Positions 29,074 through 39,088 of a stretch of DNA of 64,000 nucleotides are shown here, piece by piece (position 1 is the first letter of the stretch; every line of letters begins with the position of its first letter). The DNA lies in the NCBI RefSeq assembly GCF_004348985.1, contig NZ_SMKW01000043.1, forward strand, positions 1 through 64,000. The letters are read 5' to 3'. Below the pieces are notes generated by a model, which saw only the letters and a program-made list of their open reading frames with translations, was not told the DNA's origin and did not search any database. A program made the translations under genes and the position numbers. The stretch is from Saccharopolyspora elongata (GTDB taxonomy: Bacteria; Actinomycetota; Actinomycetes; Mycobacteriales; Pseudonocardiaceae).

Positions 29074-30198
29074 ATGGGTGAGCAGCAGGTGCGCGACGCG
29101 ACGTCCGAGGAGCAGGCCGAAGGGGTGTGCCGGTTCCCCGGATGTTCGCGGGAGGTCGTGCGCACCGGCGGCCCGGGGCGCCCCTCGGAGTACTGCGATC
29201 TCCCCGAGCACACTCGCTGGCGGGCCTGGAAGGAACGGCAGCGCCTGCAAGCCGTGCAGGAGCAGGCCGAGGTCTCGCCGGTCGCGGCCGTCGAGTACGA
29301 CAGCGCGCGACTGCGGGCCGAGGAGCTGCTGCGGCAGTACCGGCTCCTGTCGGAGCAATTGACCCGGAATCTGCGTGCCGGCATCGCCGAACTCGGTACG
29401 ATCGCTGATCCCAGCGCGGCGGAGGCGCAGATCCAGGCGGCCCAAGCCGAAGCCGCGCACCGCATCGCGCAGGCCGAGAAAGCCCTGGCCACCGCGCAGC
29501 AGCAGCGTCGCGACGCCGAACAGGCGCGCAGCGCCGCCGAGGCGGCGGCAGAGGACGCCACCGCGGCCGCGGAAACCGCCGGGCAGGAGACCGAAAGCGC
29601 CCGCAAGGAACGGGATGATGCCGTGGAACGGGCGACCCAAGCCGAGCAGCGGGCGCGGCAGGACGTCGAGGCGGCGCGCAACGAAGCCGAGGTCGCCACT
29701 GCGGCGGCCCGGCGCGACGCCGAGCGGCAAATCGCCGACGCGCGCAACTCCATCGAGCAGGCGAAGGCGAGCGCGGCCGCGGAAATCCAAGCGGCGCAAG
29801 AGGAAGCGCGTCGGCAGATGGATGCCGCGGCGCAGCAGCAGGCGGCGGCGGTGGAGCGGGCGGCGCGCGCCGAGCAGGCGGCGGAGACCGCGCAGGGACA
29901 GCTGGACGAGCTCAAGCGCGTAGCGGAGGAAGCGCGCGCGGAAGTGCAGCGCCAGCGCGACGAGCTCGCTGTGCTGCGCGAGCAGCAGGCGGCGGAACTC
30001 CAGCAGCTGCGGGCAGAGGCCGCGGAGCGGATGGAGACCGAGCGCACCGCCGCCGCGCAGCGGGTGGCGGCGGTGCAGGACGCTCGGGAGCAGTCGCTGG
30101 CACGCGCGGAGCGCGCCGAACGGCAGCTCGACGCGGCGACGGAGGAGCTGCGTGCCCTGCGGGCAGCGGCGACGCAGCCGCCCGTGGAGCCGGCGTAG
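29074..30198 (+). CDS. Zinc-finger-like coiled-coil protein
   Basis: 374 residues from ATG 29074. Residues 22-50 contain C-R-F-P-G-C ... Y-C-D-L-P-E-H, a Cys/His set suited to one zinc ion, within GRPSEYCDLPEHTRWRAWKER. From about residue 70 to the end the protein is one long Ala/Glu/Gln/Arg-rich coiled coil. Proteins with this header and coiled coil occur on actinomycete chromosomes and mobile elements; similarity in style to KfrA-like DNA-binding coiled-coil proteins is only architectural. Divergent from the pentapeptide gene with 162 bases between. Function not known. Confidence 0.75.
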   Translation: MGEQQVRDATSEEQAEGVCRFPGCSREVVRTGGPGRPSEYCDLPEHTRWRAWKERQRLQAVQEQAEVSPVAAVEYDSARLRAEELLRQYRLLSEQLTRNLRAGIAELGTIADPSAAEAQIQAAQAEAAHRIAQAEKALATAQQQRRDAEQARSAAEAAAEDATAAAETAGQETESARKERDDAVERATQAEQRARQDVEAARNEAEVATAAARRDAERQIADARNSIEQAKASAAAEIQAAQEEARRQMDAAAQQQAAAVERAARAEQAAETAQGQLDELKRVAEEARAEVQRQRDELAVLREQQAAELQQLRAEAAERMETERTAAAQRVAAVQDAREQSLARAERAERQLDAATEELRALRAAATQPPVEPA

Positions 30199-30267
30199 CC
30201 GGGCGGAACGCCTTCAGGCCACCGCGGCGCCTGCCTCCAGGTTCCGCAGCAGGTAGGTGACGCGTAG

Positions 30268-31479
30268 TCAGCGGGCTCGTTCGGCGGTGAACGGTCCGTC
30301 GGAGCCGAAGGCCCGTTCGGCGAAGCGTTCGCCGATGCGGCGGTGGGTGGCGGCGTCCGGGTGGAGCCGGTCGGGCAGCGGCAGCTCGGCGAAGTCCGCC
30401 TCGCCGTAGAGCTCGAGGCCGTCGAGGTGGTGCAGGTTCGGGTCGTCGGCCGCGCGCTGCTTCACGAGGCGGGCGAGCTCCTCCCGGATGACGCCCAGCG
30501 TCAGCTTCCCGGCCGCGCGCTCCGCGGGATCGCCGGTGGCCCGGAACTGCACCTTTCCGGCTCGGAGCGCGTCGACGTCGAACGCGCCGGGGCCGGGGGT
30601 GTCCTCGTGGATGGGGCACAGGATCGGCGAGACGACCAGCAGCGGCGTCGTGGGATGTCCTTCGCGGATGGTGTCGAGGAAGCCGTGCACCGCCGGGGTG
30701 AAGGCGCGCAGGCGCATCAGGTCGGCGTTGACGACGTTGATGCCGATCTTGACGCTGATCAGGTCCGCGGGGGTGTCGCGCAGGGTGCGGGCGGTGAACG
30801 GGTCGAGCAGCGCGCTGCCGCTGAAGCCCAGGTTGATCAGTTCCACGTCGCCGAGGGCGGCGGCCAGCGCGGGCCAGATCGTGCTGGGGCCGGCCGCGTT
30901 GGAGCCGTGGCTGATCGAGCTGCCGTGGTGCAGCCACACCCTGCGCCGTCCGGTCTGCACCGGCTCGACCGGAGCGTCGGTGCGCAGGGCGACCAGTTGC
31001 GTGAGCTCGTTGTGCGGCAGCCAGATCTCGACCTCCTTGACGCGGTCGGGCAGCCCGGCGAACCGGACGGTGCCGACCGGGCCGGGCCGGGTCTCGGTGG
31101 ATCCGGTGGCGATGTCCACGGTCACGACGTTGCCGCCCGGCGCGCTCGCCTGGTCGGTCAGACGGCCGTCGACGAGCAGGTCGTAGACGCTGCCGGGGCG
31201 AGGCGGGAGGCCCTGGTAGACGGTCTTGGTGGGGAGGACGTCCAGCTCGACGACCGTGGCCCGGGTACTGACGACCAGCCGCACGCCGGAGGGCTGGGAC
31301 TCGGCCATGGCCAGCTGCCCATCGGTGTACTGCGCACGTGCCCAGGCCGGCAGCCGGTGCGGCAGCAACCCGTGCTCGGTGCGTTCCAGGTCGAGCGCGC
31401 CGCGCAGGAGATCCGCGGTGATGGGGGTGGTGGCCATGGCCTGCGGCCCGGTTGCGGCGGCGTCGTGCTGGCGGTTCAT
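30268..31479 (-). CDS. SGNH/GDSL hydrolase
   Basis: 403 residues from ATG 31479. An N-terminal beta-sandwich-like region (about 1-165) precedes an SGNH domain: block I WLHHGSSISHGSN (catalytic Ser near 179), block II Gly in NLGFSGSALLDPF, block III Asn in KIGINVVNAD, and the block V Asp/His in LPDRLHPDAATHRRIGERF. No signal peptide seen, so cytoplasmic. Family members are esterases or carbohydrate deacetylases. Likely monocistronic, or followed after 61 bases by the RidA gene upstream of it on the same strand. Confidence 0.82.
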   Translation of the reverse strand: MNRQHDAAATGPQAMATTPITADLLRGALDLERTEHGLLPHRLPAWARAQYTDGQLAMAESQPSGVRLVVSTRATVVELDVLPTKTVYQGLPPRPGSVYDLLVDGRLTDQASAPGGNVVTVDIATGSTETRPGPVGTVRFAGLPDRVKEVEIWLPHNELTQLVALRTDAPVEPVQTGRRRVWLHHGSSISHGSNAAGPSTIWPALAAALGDVELINLGFSGSALLDPFTARTLRDTPADLISVKIGINVVNADLMRLRAFTPAVHGFLDTIREGHPTTPLLVVSPILCPIHEDTPGPGAFDVDALRAGKVQFRATGDPAERAAGKLTLGVIREELARLVKQRAADDPNLHHLDGLELYGEADFAELPLPDRLHPDAATHRRIGERFAERAFGSDGPFTAERAR

Positions 31480-31540
31480 GACCACCAGCCTGTCAATTGG
31501 TTTCCCGGTCCGCACCTGGATTTCGCGTCGCGGGCTCGGG

Positions 31541-31948
31541 TCAGGGGTTCACGGCGGCCAGCGCGTCGATCTCGACCAGCTGGTCGTCGTAGCCGAGCAC
31601 CGTGACGCCCAGCAGGGTGCTCGGCGGGTCGTGGTCGCCGAAGTAGTCGCGCACCACTTCCCACGTCGTGACCAGGTCGGCCTGCCGCGTGGCGGCCACG
31701 TAGACGGTCGTCTTGACCACATCGGACAGTCGGGCCCCGGCGTCGGCCAGGGCGGTTTCGAGGTTGCGCATCATCTGGTGCGCCTGTGCGGCGTAGTCGC
31801 CGGCGGCCACGGTCGCACCAGCCTCGTCGAGCGGGCAGGCTCCAGCGGCGAAGACGAGCTGTGCGTCGGGGCGCACGACCGCTCCGTAGGCGTATTCGGC
31901 CACATCGGACAGTTCTCCACTGCGGACCAGGCGGAACGTATCGGACAT
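31541..31948 (-). CDS. RidA/YjgF family protein
   Basis: 135 residues. RidA features: LVFAAGACPLDEAGATVAAGDYAAQAHQMMRNLETALADAGARLSDVVKTTVYVA and the C-terminal LLGVTVLGYDDQLVEIDALA with the substrate-binding Glu. RidA enzymes deaminate reactive enamine/imine intermediates. It precedes the SGNH hydrolase on the same strand by 61 bases, so a loose operon is possible. Confidence 0.88.
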   Translation of the reverse strand: MSDTFRLVRSGELSDVAEYAYGAVVRPDAQLVFAAGACPLDEAGATVAAGDYAAQAHQMMRNLETALADAGARLSDVVKTTVYVAATRQADLVTTWEVVRDYFGDHDPPSTLLGVTVLGYDDQLVEIDALAAVNP

Positions 31949-32099
31949 AACGTCACCCTACCGGCGGGCGCCGCGATGGGGCTTTCGCTCGCCGCGAAAA
32001 GGAGTTGATCGTCCGAATAGTCTGGTTGTCAGTGGACGGTCGCCGAGCCGGGGCCGCCGGAACCTGATCCACAGTGGACATCGAAGGGCTGGGAGGACG

Positions 32100-33182
32100 A
32101 TGGAACCGCGGGGCGTGGTGGACGGCCGGTTCGCCAAGGTGGCCGAGACCTTCGCGCAGCTGCTGGCCGACGGCCGTGAGACCGGTGCCGGGCTGGTGGT
32201 GCGCTACGGCGGCGAGGAGGTCGTGCGACTCTCCGGCGGGTGGGCCGATGTCGCGCGCACCAGCCCATGGCGCGAGGACACGCTCGTGCACGTCTACTCG
32301 GTCAGCAAGCCGTTCGCCGCCCTGACCCTGCTGAAGGTGCTCGCCGAAGCCGGGATCGCGCTGGACACCCCGGTGGGCGCGCTGTGGCCGGACTACGCGG
32401 CGGCCGGCAAGTCGGCGACCACGCTGCGCCAGCTGCTCAGCCACCAGGCCGGGCAACCGGTGTTCCCCGCCGCGGCCGGGGACCTGTTCGACGACGCCGG
32501 GCTGCGCGCGCAGCTGGCCGCGGCCGCGCCGGAATGGCCGCCGGGCACGGCGGTGGCCGAGCACGGCCTGACCTACGGACATCTGCTCGACGGTGTCGTG
32601 CGGTCGGCCACCGGGCGCTCGCTGGGGACGGTGTTCCGGGAGGACATCGCGGGACCGCTGGGGCTGGATGCGCACTTCGGGGTTCCTGAAGCGGACCTGA
32701 GCCGGGTCGCGGAGCTGGAGGTCGCCGACCCGGAGTCCTGGAAGTTCGGCGAGCCGGGCGATCTGGCGCACCGCGCGCTGGCGGTACCGCCCGGCGCGTT
32801 CGACGTGGCGCTGCACAACTCCGAGCGCTGGCGCCGCGCCGAGTTCCCGGCGATCGGCATGCACACCACCGCCCGGGCGCTGTGCGGGTTCTTCGCCGGG
32901 CTGGCCGACGCCGACGGGCCGGTGGCGCGGCTGCTGAGCGGGGAACTGCACGGGGAGTTCATCCGACCGCAGGTCAGCGGGTGGGACCGGTTCCGCGGCT
33001 TCGACGTGACGTGGACGCTGGGTCTGCAGCACTACGACGGAGACCTGGCCATGGGCGGGCTGGGCGGCTCCACGGCGTGGGTGTCGCGCAAGCACGGGTA
33101 TTCCTGCGCGTTCGTGACCCGGCACCTCGCCGGCCCGCACCGGATGATGGCGCTGGAAGAAGCCATCGAGTCGGTGTGGTGA
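32100..33182 (+). CDS. Class C beta-lactamase-fold serine hydrolase (EstB-like esterase)
   Basis: 360 residues. S67-V-S-K70 is the S-x-x-K catalytic pair; the Tyr motif is in EHGLTYGHLLDGVV; a GGLGGSTAW segment near the C-terminus replaces the K-T-G box. No signal peptide, unlike true beta-lactamases, so a cytoplasmic esterase or peptidase role is more likely. ATG 32100 lies four bases after GGGAGGACG-type sequence. Followed on the same strand by GNAT and VOC genes with short gaps. Confidence 0.85.
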   Translation: MEPRGVVDGRFAKVAETFAQLLADGRETGAGLVVRYGGEEVVRLSGGWADVARTSPWREDTLVHVYSVSKPFAALTLLKVLAEAGIALDTPVGALWPDYAAAGKSATTLRQLLSHQAGQPVFPAAAGDLFDDAGLRAQLAAAAPEWPPGTAVAEHGLTYGHLLDGVVRSATGRSLGTVFREDIAGPLGLDAHFGVPEADLSRVAELEVADPESWKFGEPGDLAHRALAVPPGAFDVALHNSERWRRAEFPAIGMHTTARALCGFFAGLADADGPVARLLSGELHGEFIRPQVSGWDRFRGFDVTWTLGLQHYDGDLAMGGLGGSTAWVSRKHGYSCAFVTRHLAGPHRMMALEEAIESVW

Positions 33183-33243
33183 ACCGCGCTTCCGGTGCCG
33201 CGGGGCGCGCCGGGTGTCGTGGGGTTGGTATTGACTGGTTGCC

Positions 33244-33702
33244 ATGGCAATCAAGATCGAGGACGCGACGGTCGCCGATACCGAACGGCTGACGCGGATC
33301 GTGCGGACCAGCAGCGCCTACGACGGGCACTACCGGGTGATGGTGGCCGATCTGGGCATCGACGCCGAGTACCTGGCGGCGCACCTGGTGCGGGTCGCCC
33401 GCGACGAGGCGGGCCGGCCGCTGGGCTTCTACACGGTGATCGTCCCGGGGCGTGGCGGCGCCGGCGAGGGCGAGCTCGACTTCATGTTCGTCGACGACGC
33501 CGCGCAGGGCCGAGGCGTGGGCCGGATGCTCATCGACGACGCCCGCGCGCACGCCCGCGCCCGGGGTTTGCGGCGGGTGCACGTGGTGTCGCACCCGCCG
33601 TCGGAGGGTTTCTACCTGTCGGTCGGGGCTCAGCGTGTGGGAACGGTTCCTGCGGAGGGTGCGATCACGTGGTCCCGTCCGCATCTGGTGCTCGAACTGT
33701 AG
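33244..33702 (+). CDS. GNAT family N-acetyltransferase
   Basis: 152 residues, with DFMFVDDAAQGRGVGRMLIDDARAHARARG as the acetyl-CoA P-loop and VSHPPSEGFYLSVGAQRVG as the late strand. ATG 33244. Located 61 bases after the EstB-like gene and 20 bases before a VOC gene; the three are probably one transcript. Substrate unknown. Confidence 0.85.
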   Translation: MAIKIEDATVADTERLTRIVRTSSAYDGHYRVMVADLGIDAEYLAAHLVRVARDEAGRPLGFYTVIVPGRGGAGEGELDFMFVDDAAQGRGVGRMLIDDARAHARARGLRRVHVVSHPPSEGFYLSVGAQRVGTVPAEGAITWSRPHLVLEL

Positions 33703-33722
33703 GCGGCACCTACCGTGTCGAC

Positions 33723-34109
33723 ATGCGAATCTCACGTCTGCAGTTCGTGTCGGTGCCGGTGGCCGACCACGTCAAGGCCCGCGAGTTCTACGTCGACGTC
33801 CTCGGCTTCGAGCTGGTCGTGGACATCGCCGGCCCGCACGGCCAGTTCGTCATGGTCGCCCCGCCCGGCGCGCAGACCGGTGTGGTGCTGGTCGACTTCA
33901 GCGTCGACGGGCGCGAATTCGGCGGGCCCGTGCACCTGCAGTTCCACACCGACGACCTGGACGCCGATATCGCGGAGCTGCGCGCTGCGGGGGTGGAGGC
34001 CGGGAATCCGCAGGACGTGCCGTGGGGCCGGATGACGACCTTCACCGATCTCGACGGCAACCCGATCTCGCTGTTGCAGCCCTCGGCGATGGGCAACCGG
34101 CCGGGCTGA
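33723..34109 (+). CDS. VOC (glyoxalase/bleomycin-resistance) superfamily protein
   Basis: 128 residues: FVSVPVADHVKAREFYVDVLGFELVVD (first beta-alpha-beta-beta-beta module), VHLQFHTDDLDADIAELRAAGVE (second) and FTDLDGNPISLLQP with the final metal-site Glu position replaced by Ser-Leu-Leu. Metal residues are thus incomplete. Could be a binding protein or dioxygenase-like enzyme. Ends seven bases from the convergent esterase gene. Confidence 0.85.
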   Translation: MRISRLQFVSVPVADHVKAREFYVDVLGFELVVDIAGPHGQFVMVAPPGAQTGVVLVDFSVDGREFGGPVHLQFHTDDLDADIAELRAAGVEAGNPQDVPWGRMTTFTDLDGNPISLLQPSAMGNRPG

Positions 34110-34115
34110 CGCCGG

Positions 34116-35510
34116 TCACCGCATGGCGCGCCAGGGTTCGCCGCCGGCCCGGTCGAGCCGGTCGCCGGGTATCGCCCAGGTGTGCACTGGGGTTTCGCTG
34201 GGCGTGACCGGCGGCCAGCCGGGGTCGCCGGTGCGGGCGAAGTCGCGCCAGGCGCGCATCATGCGCCGGGACAGGGCCTGGTCGTGGTCGTCGGGCGGGC
34301 CGCCGAGGAGGAAGTCCGCCGCGGCGAGGTTGCCGAAGTTCAGCGGCACGTCGGCGCCGTGCCAGGCGTGGACTCCGGCGCGGCTGCGGGCGAAACGGGC
34401 CAGGTGCGCCCGCCCGCCGTGGCGTGCGTGGTGCTCGGCCAGCCGCGTGCTGTGGGCCGCGAAGATCGCGTCGCCGAACAGGGAGAGATAGGCCTCGCGC
34501 GGCGATGACGCGAGGGTGCGGTAGTGCTCGGCGACGGTGTCCGGGATGGCCATGGCGTGGGCGAAGGCGAGCAGCTGGGCATCGGTGTCGACACGCTTGA
34601 TGGTGTCCAGCGCGTCGAACAGCCAGTACTCCTCGGCCGTGTGGCACACCAGCATGTCGACGGTCGTGTCGTGCACTGTGGACAGTGGTGCTGCGGGCAG
34701 TGTGCGGCCGTCGACGACGGGGCCGAACAGGACCGGGTCGTACTGTCGCCGGGAGCCGGGCTGCGGGCCGCCGGCGACTTCGGTCGCGGCGGCGACGAGT
34801 TCGCGGGGCGAGGCCGTCGCCGGATCGGTGCCCAATTGCGTGGTGATCTCGGCGGTGATGGCCGCGGCGGCGTCGGTGGCGAAGTAGGAGTCGGGGACGC
34901 TGTGCAGGATGGCGCGGCGGAACAGCCCGCGTGCCTGCGGCATGAGCAGCAGGCACGTCGCCGATCCGGCGCCGGCGGACTGCCCGGCGACCGTCACGTT
35001 GCCCGGGTCGCCGCCGAATGCCGCGATGTTCTCCCGCACCCAGCGCAGCGCGGCGATCTGGTCCAGCAGGCCGCGGTTGTCGGGATGGCCGGGCAGGTGC
35101 CCGAACCCTTCGAAACCCAGCCGGTAGTTGGCGGTGACCACGACGAGCCCGGTGGCGGCTAGGGCGGTGCCGTCGTAGTCGGGCTGGGCGGTGGAGCCGA
35201 AGGTGTAGGCGCCGCCGTGGACCCACACCAGCACCGGGAGCCGGTGCGCGGCCGGCGGCGCCCAGACGTTGAGGGTGAGCACGTCGTCGGCGCCGGACCA
35301 CGTCGGCGCACCGGGCAGTTCCGCGTCCTGGGGCGCGATGGGGCCGAACGCCACGCAGTCGCGCACCCCGTGCCAGGCCTCTGCCGGCCTGGGCGGCTGG
35401 AACCGGTTCGGCCCGAACGGTGCTGCGGCGTAAGGGATTCCGAGGAACGAGCGGATCGCGCCGCGGCGGCCGCGGATCCGGCCGGCGGCGGTGGCGACCT
35501 CGGGCGTCAC
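34116..35510 (-). CDS. Type-B carboxylesterase
   Basis: 464 residues from GTG 35510. Carboxylesterase family signatures are clear: GIPYAAAPFGPNRFQPP, VLVWVHGGAYTFGS (oxyanion hole), FGGDPGNVTVAGQSAGAGS (nucleophile Ser near 186 in G-Q-S-A-G) and a C-terminal HAWHGADVPLNFGN with the catalytic His. No secretion signal. It overlaps the preceding GNAT gene by four bases (GTGA), so they are translationally coupled. Confidence 0.9.
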   Translation of the reverse strand: MTPEVATAAGRIRGRRGAIRSFLGIPYAAAPFGPNRFQPPRPAEAWHGVRDCVAFGPIAPQDAELPGAPTWSGADDVLTLNVWAPPAAHRLPVLVWVHGGAYTFGSTAQPDYDGTALAATGLVVVTANYRLGFEGFGHLPGHPDNRGLLDQIAALRWVRENIAAFGGDPGNVTVAGQSAGAGSATCLLLMPQARGLFRRAILHSVPDSYFATDAAAAITAEITTQLGTDPATASPRELVAAATEVAGGPQPGSRRQYDPVLFGPVVDGRTLPAAPLSTVHDTTVDMLVCHTAEEYWLFDALDTIKRVDTDAQLLAFAHAMAIPDTVAEHYRTLASSPREAYLSLFGDAIFAAHSTRLAEHHARHGGRAHLARFARSRAGVHAWHGADVPLNFGNLAAADFLLGGPPDDHDQALSRRMMRAWRDFARTGDPGWPPVTPSETPVHTWAIPGDRLDRAGGEPWRAMR

Positions 35511-36058
35511 CGCGGGGCCGGGTGGGTCAGTCGCCAGATGACGTCGATGCCCTCTTCGCTGCCCGTTCGGGGGTCGCGGCTGGGGCTGCGGCGGTCGACG
35601 CAGGTGAAGCCGAGGCGTTGCGGGATTCGCCCGCTGGCGGTGTTCGCCGCGTCGTGCCAGATCTCCACCCGGTCGATGCCCGGCAGCGCGAACGCCTCGT
35701 CGACCAGCGCGGCGGTGCTGGTGGTGGCCAGGCCGAGCCCGGTGTAGTCGGGGTGCAGCCAGTACCCGATCTCCAGGCCGCCGGAGCCGATGCGGCATTC
35801 CATGCCGACGCAGCCGGCGATCGCGCCGTCGACGATGATGGCGTAGGTGTAGGCGCTGCCGGTGTGCCAGTTGCGGTCGCAGCGGTCGAGGAACTCGACG
35901 GCGGTGTCCAGCGAGTAGTCCCCGGCTGCCCACGGCATCCACGGTCGGAGGTGCGGCAGGGCCTCGGTGACCACTCGGTGCATCTCGGCGAGATCGCCAC
36001 CGCGCCAGCGGCGCAGCACCGCCGAACCGAGGGTGATCAGTTCCGGGGGATGGGCCAT
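35507..36058 (-). CDS. GNAT acetyltransferase, RimJ/RimL type
   Basis: 183 residues: LRRWRGGDLAEMHRVVTEALPHLRPWMPWA start, EIGYWLHPDYTGLGLATTSTAALVDEAFALPGIDRVEIWHDAANTASGRIPQRLGF acetyl-CoA and late-strand region, all typical of RimJ/RimL-type protein or small-molecule acetyltransferases. ATG 36058. First gene of a two-gene operon with the carboxylesterase. Confidence 0.88.
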   Translation of the reverse strand: MAHPPELITLGSAVLRRWRGGDLAEMHRVVTEALPHLRPWMPWAAGDYSLDTAVEFLDRCDRNWHTGSAYTYAIIVDGAIAGCVGMECRIGSGGLEIGYWLHPDYTGLGLATTSTAALVDEAFALPGIDRVEIWHDAANTASGRIPQRLGFTCVDRRSPSRDPRTGSEEGIDVIWRLTHPAPR

Positions 36059-36118
36059 GCGCCGATGGTCCTGCCCCGGGGCCGATCCCGGCAACCGAAT
36101 ATCACCGGATCCGCAACG

Positions 36119-36156
36119 CGAAGTGGGCCGCCCCGCAACCGGGACGGCCCACTTCG
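36119..36156 (-). terminator. Terminator of mdh
   Basis: Seventeen-base arms 36119-36135 and 36140-36156 pair with one mismatch around the loop CAAC, 16 bases past the mdh stop. No T-tract on the mdh side; typical long G+C-rich actinomycete hairpin. Confidence 0.7.
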
Positions 36157-36172
36157 GCTATGCGCGAGCGGC

Positions 36173-37192
<1,020 letters not shown>

Positions 37193-37450
37193 CTAGCCGG
37201 ATGCTATCCCCAGTGCGCCGGTGCCGTTGCGTGCCCGCCACGGATCACAGTGGACCGCGCGCCGGACCGATTCAGCCGCGACCGGCGGGGAGAGGCAGGC
37301 CACAGTCCGGCGGCCGCGTGATCATCGGTTCCTGCTGGGTGGCGGCCCGCGGAAATTCTTCGCACCGTGGTGTCGATCCGGCGCGGAGCCGTTCGTGTAG
37401 TGGGTGAGGAGCCGGGGCGGAGCCGGCTTCACGAGCGCAAGGAGAACGCG

Positions 37451-37822
37451 ATGAAGCAGTACCTGCTGAGCATCTACCAGCCCGACGGGCCCACGCCGCC
37501 GCCGGAGATCCTGGAGCCGATCATGCGCGACGTGCAGGCGGTGAACGCCGAGATGCAGGCCGCCGGGGCGTGGGTGTTCGCCGCCGGCCTGCACCCGCCG
37601 GCCACCGCGACCGTGCTGCGGGCGAAGGACACCGACGTGCTCACCACCGACGGCCCGTACACCGAGGGCAAGGAACACCTGGGCGGGTTCACCATCATCC
37701 GGGCGGCGGACCTGGACGCCGCGCTGGAGTGGGGCCGCAAGCTGGCGAAGGCGATCACCCTGCCCATCGAGGTGCGGCCGTTGCAGGACGACGAGGGCGA
37801 GACGTGCCGGTCGTCGGCGTAG
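37451..37822 (+). CDS. DGPF/YCII-domain protein, partner of ECF sigma factor
   Basis: 123 residues: [36 protein letters not shown] and the name-giving [36 protein letters not shown] proteins are the conserved neighbours of ECF42-type sigma factors; their biochemical job is unresolved. AAGGAG ribosome site before ATG 37451. The next gene starts inside its last codons, so the two are translationally coupled. Confidence 0.88.
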   Translation: MKQYLLSIYQPDGPTPPPEILEPIMRDVQAVNAEMQAAGAWVFAAGLHPPATATVLRAKDTDVLTTDGPYTEGKEHLGGFTIIRAADLDAALEWGRKLAKAITLPIEVRPLQDDEGETCRSSA

Positions 37823-39024
37823 CGGAGGTCGAGCGGGTCTTCCGCGCGGAGTACGGCCGCGCGGTGGCGGTCCTGGTCCGCGTCTTCGGCGACATCGACA
37901 TCGCCGAGGAAGCGGTCCAGGACGCCTTCGCCACGGCCGTGGCCAAGTGGCCGTCGGCGGGCCTGCCGCCGAGTCCGGCGGGCTGGATCATCACCACGGC
38001 GCGCAACCGGGCGGTCGACAGGCTTCGCCGGGAGGCCTCCCGCGAGGACCGGCACGCGCAGGCCGCGCTGCTGCACGCCCACGACGAGCCGGAACAGGAG
38101 GGGCCCGTGCACGACGACCGGTTGCGGCTGATCTTCACGTGCTGCCACCCGGCGCTGTCCACCGGCGCGCAGGTGGCGCTGACGCTGCGGCTGCTCGGCG
38201 GGCTGAGCACCGCGGAGATCGCGCGGGCGTTCCTGGTGGCCGAGCCGGCCATGGCCCAGCGGCTGGTGCGCGCCAAGGGCAAGATCCGCGACGCCGGGAT
38301 CCCGTACCGGGTGCCGGGCGAAGCCGAACTGCCGGACCGGCTGCGCGCGGTGCTGGCCGTGGTCTACCTCGTGTTCAACGAGGGCCACACCGCCAGTTCG
38401 GGGCACCGGCTGGTCCGCGAGGACCTGTGCGCGGAGGCCATCCGGCTGGGGCGGCTGCTAGCCGAGCTAATGCCCGACGAGCCGGAGGTCTTGGGGCTGC
38501 TGGCGCTGATGCTGCTGGTCGAATCACGGCGGGCGGCGCGCACGACCGCCGATGGCGCGCTGGTGCTGCTGGCCGATCAGGACCGCGGCCGCTGGGATCG
38601 CGACCTCATCGCCGAAGGCCAGGCCCTCGTGCGCCGCTGCCTGCGCCGCAACCGGCCCGGCCCCTACCAGATCCAGGCGGCGATCAACGCCGTGCACAGC
38701 GACGCGCCGACCGCCGCCGACACCGATTGGCGGCAGATCCGGGCGCTGTACGACCAGTTGCTGGTGGTGTCACCGAGCCAGGTGGTGGCGCTGCACCGCG
38801 CGGTCGCCGTCGCGGAGGTCGAGGGCCCGGAAGCGGGGCTGGCCCTGGTGGACGAGCTCGACCTCGGCGGATACCACGTGTTCCACACCGTCCGCGCGGA
38901 CCTGCTGCGCCGCCTGGGGCGCGTCGAGGAGGCGGCGCGGGCCTACGACGCGGCGATCGCGGGGACCGGCAACGCGGCCGAACGCGACTTCTTGCAGCAC
39001 GCGCGCCGGGCGCTGGCGCGATGA
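37804..39024 (+). CDS. ECF RNA polymerase sigma factor, ECF42 type with C-terminal extension
   Basis: 406 residues from GTG 37804 (19-base overlap with the DGPF gene). Sigma region 2 is [39 protein letters not shown] ... [18 protein letters not shown]; region 4 is [39 protein letters not shown]. After about residue 190 comes the long helical TPR-like extension ([14 protein letters not shown] ... [23 protein letters not shown]) typical of ECF42. No anti-sigma gene is present, as expected; the extension is thought to control activity. Confidence 0.92.
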   Translation: MPVVGVAEVERVFRAEYGRAVAVLVRVFGDIDIAEEAVQDAFATAVAKWPSAGLPPSPAGWIITTARNRAVDRLRREASREDRHAQAALLHAHDEPEQEGPVHDDRLRLIFTCCHPALSTGAQVALTLRLLGGLSTAEIARAFLVAEPAMAQRLVRAKGKIRDAGIPYRVPGEAELPDRLRAVLAVVYLVFNEGHTASSGHRLVREDLCAEAIRLGRLLAELMPDEPEVLGLLALMLLVESRRAARTTADGALVLLADQDRGRWDRDLIAEGQALVRRCLRRNRPGPYQIQAAINAVHSDAPTAADTDWRQIRALYDQLLVVSPSQVVALHRAVAVAEVEGPEAGLALVDELDLGGYHVFHTVRADLLRRLGRVEEAARAYDAAIAGTGNAAERDFLQHARRALAR

Positions 39025-39088
39025 GTTTCGCGGCGCGCGCCGGTCTACCCGTGGTGCAGGCGAAACCACGAGCTTGACGGAGTGTGTG

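Noticed and set aside
28087-29799. 570-codon minus-strand frame extending the pentapeptide protein upstream
   Set aside because: The upstream part is antisense to the coiled-coil gene; a TTG with a good ribosome site at 28911 gives the conserved protein.
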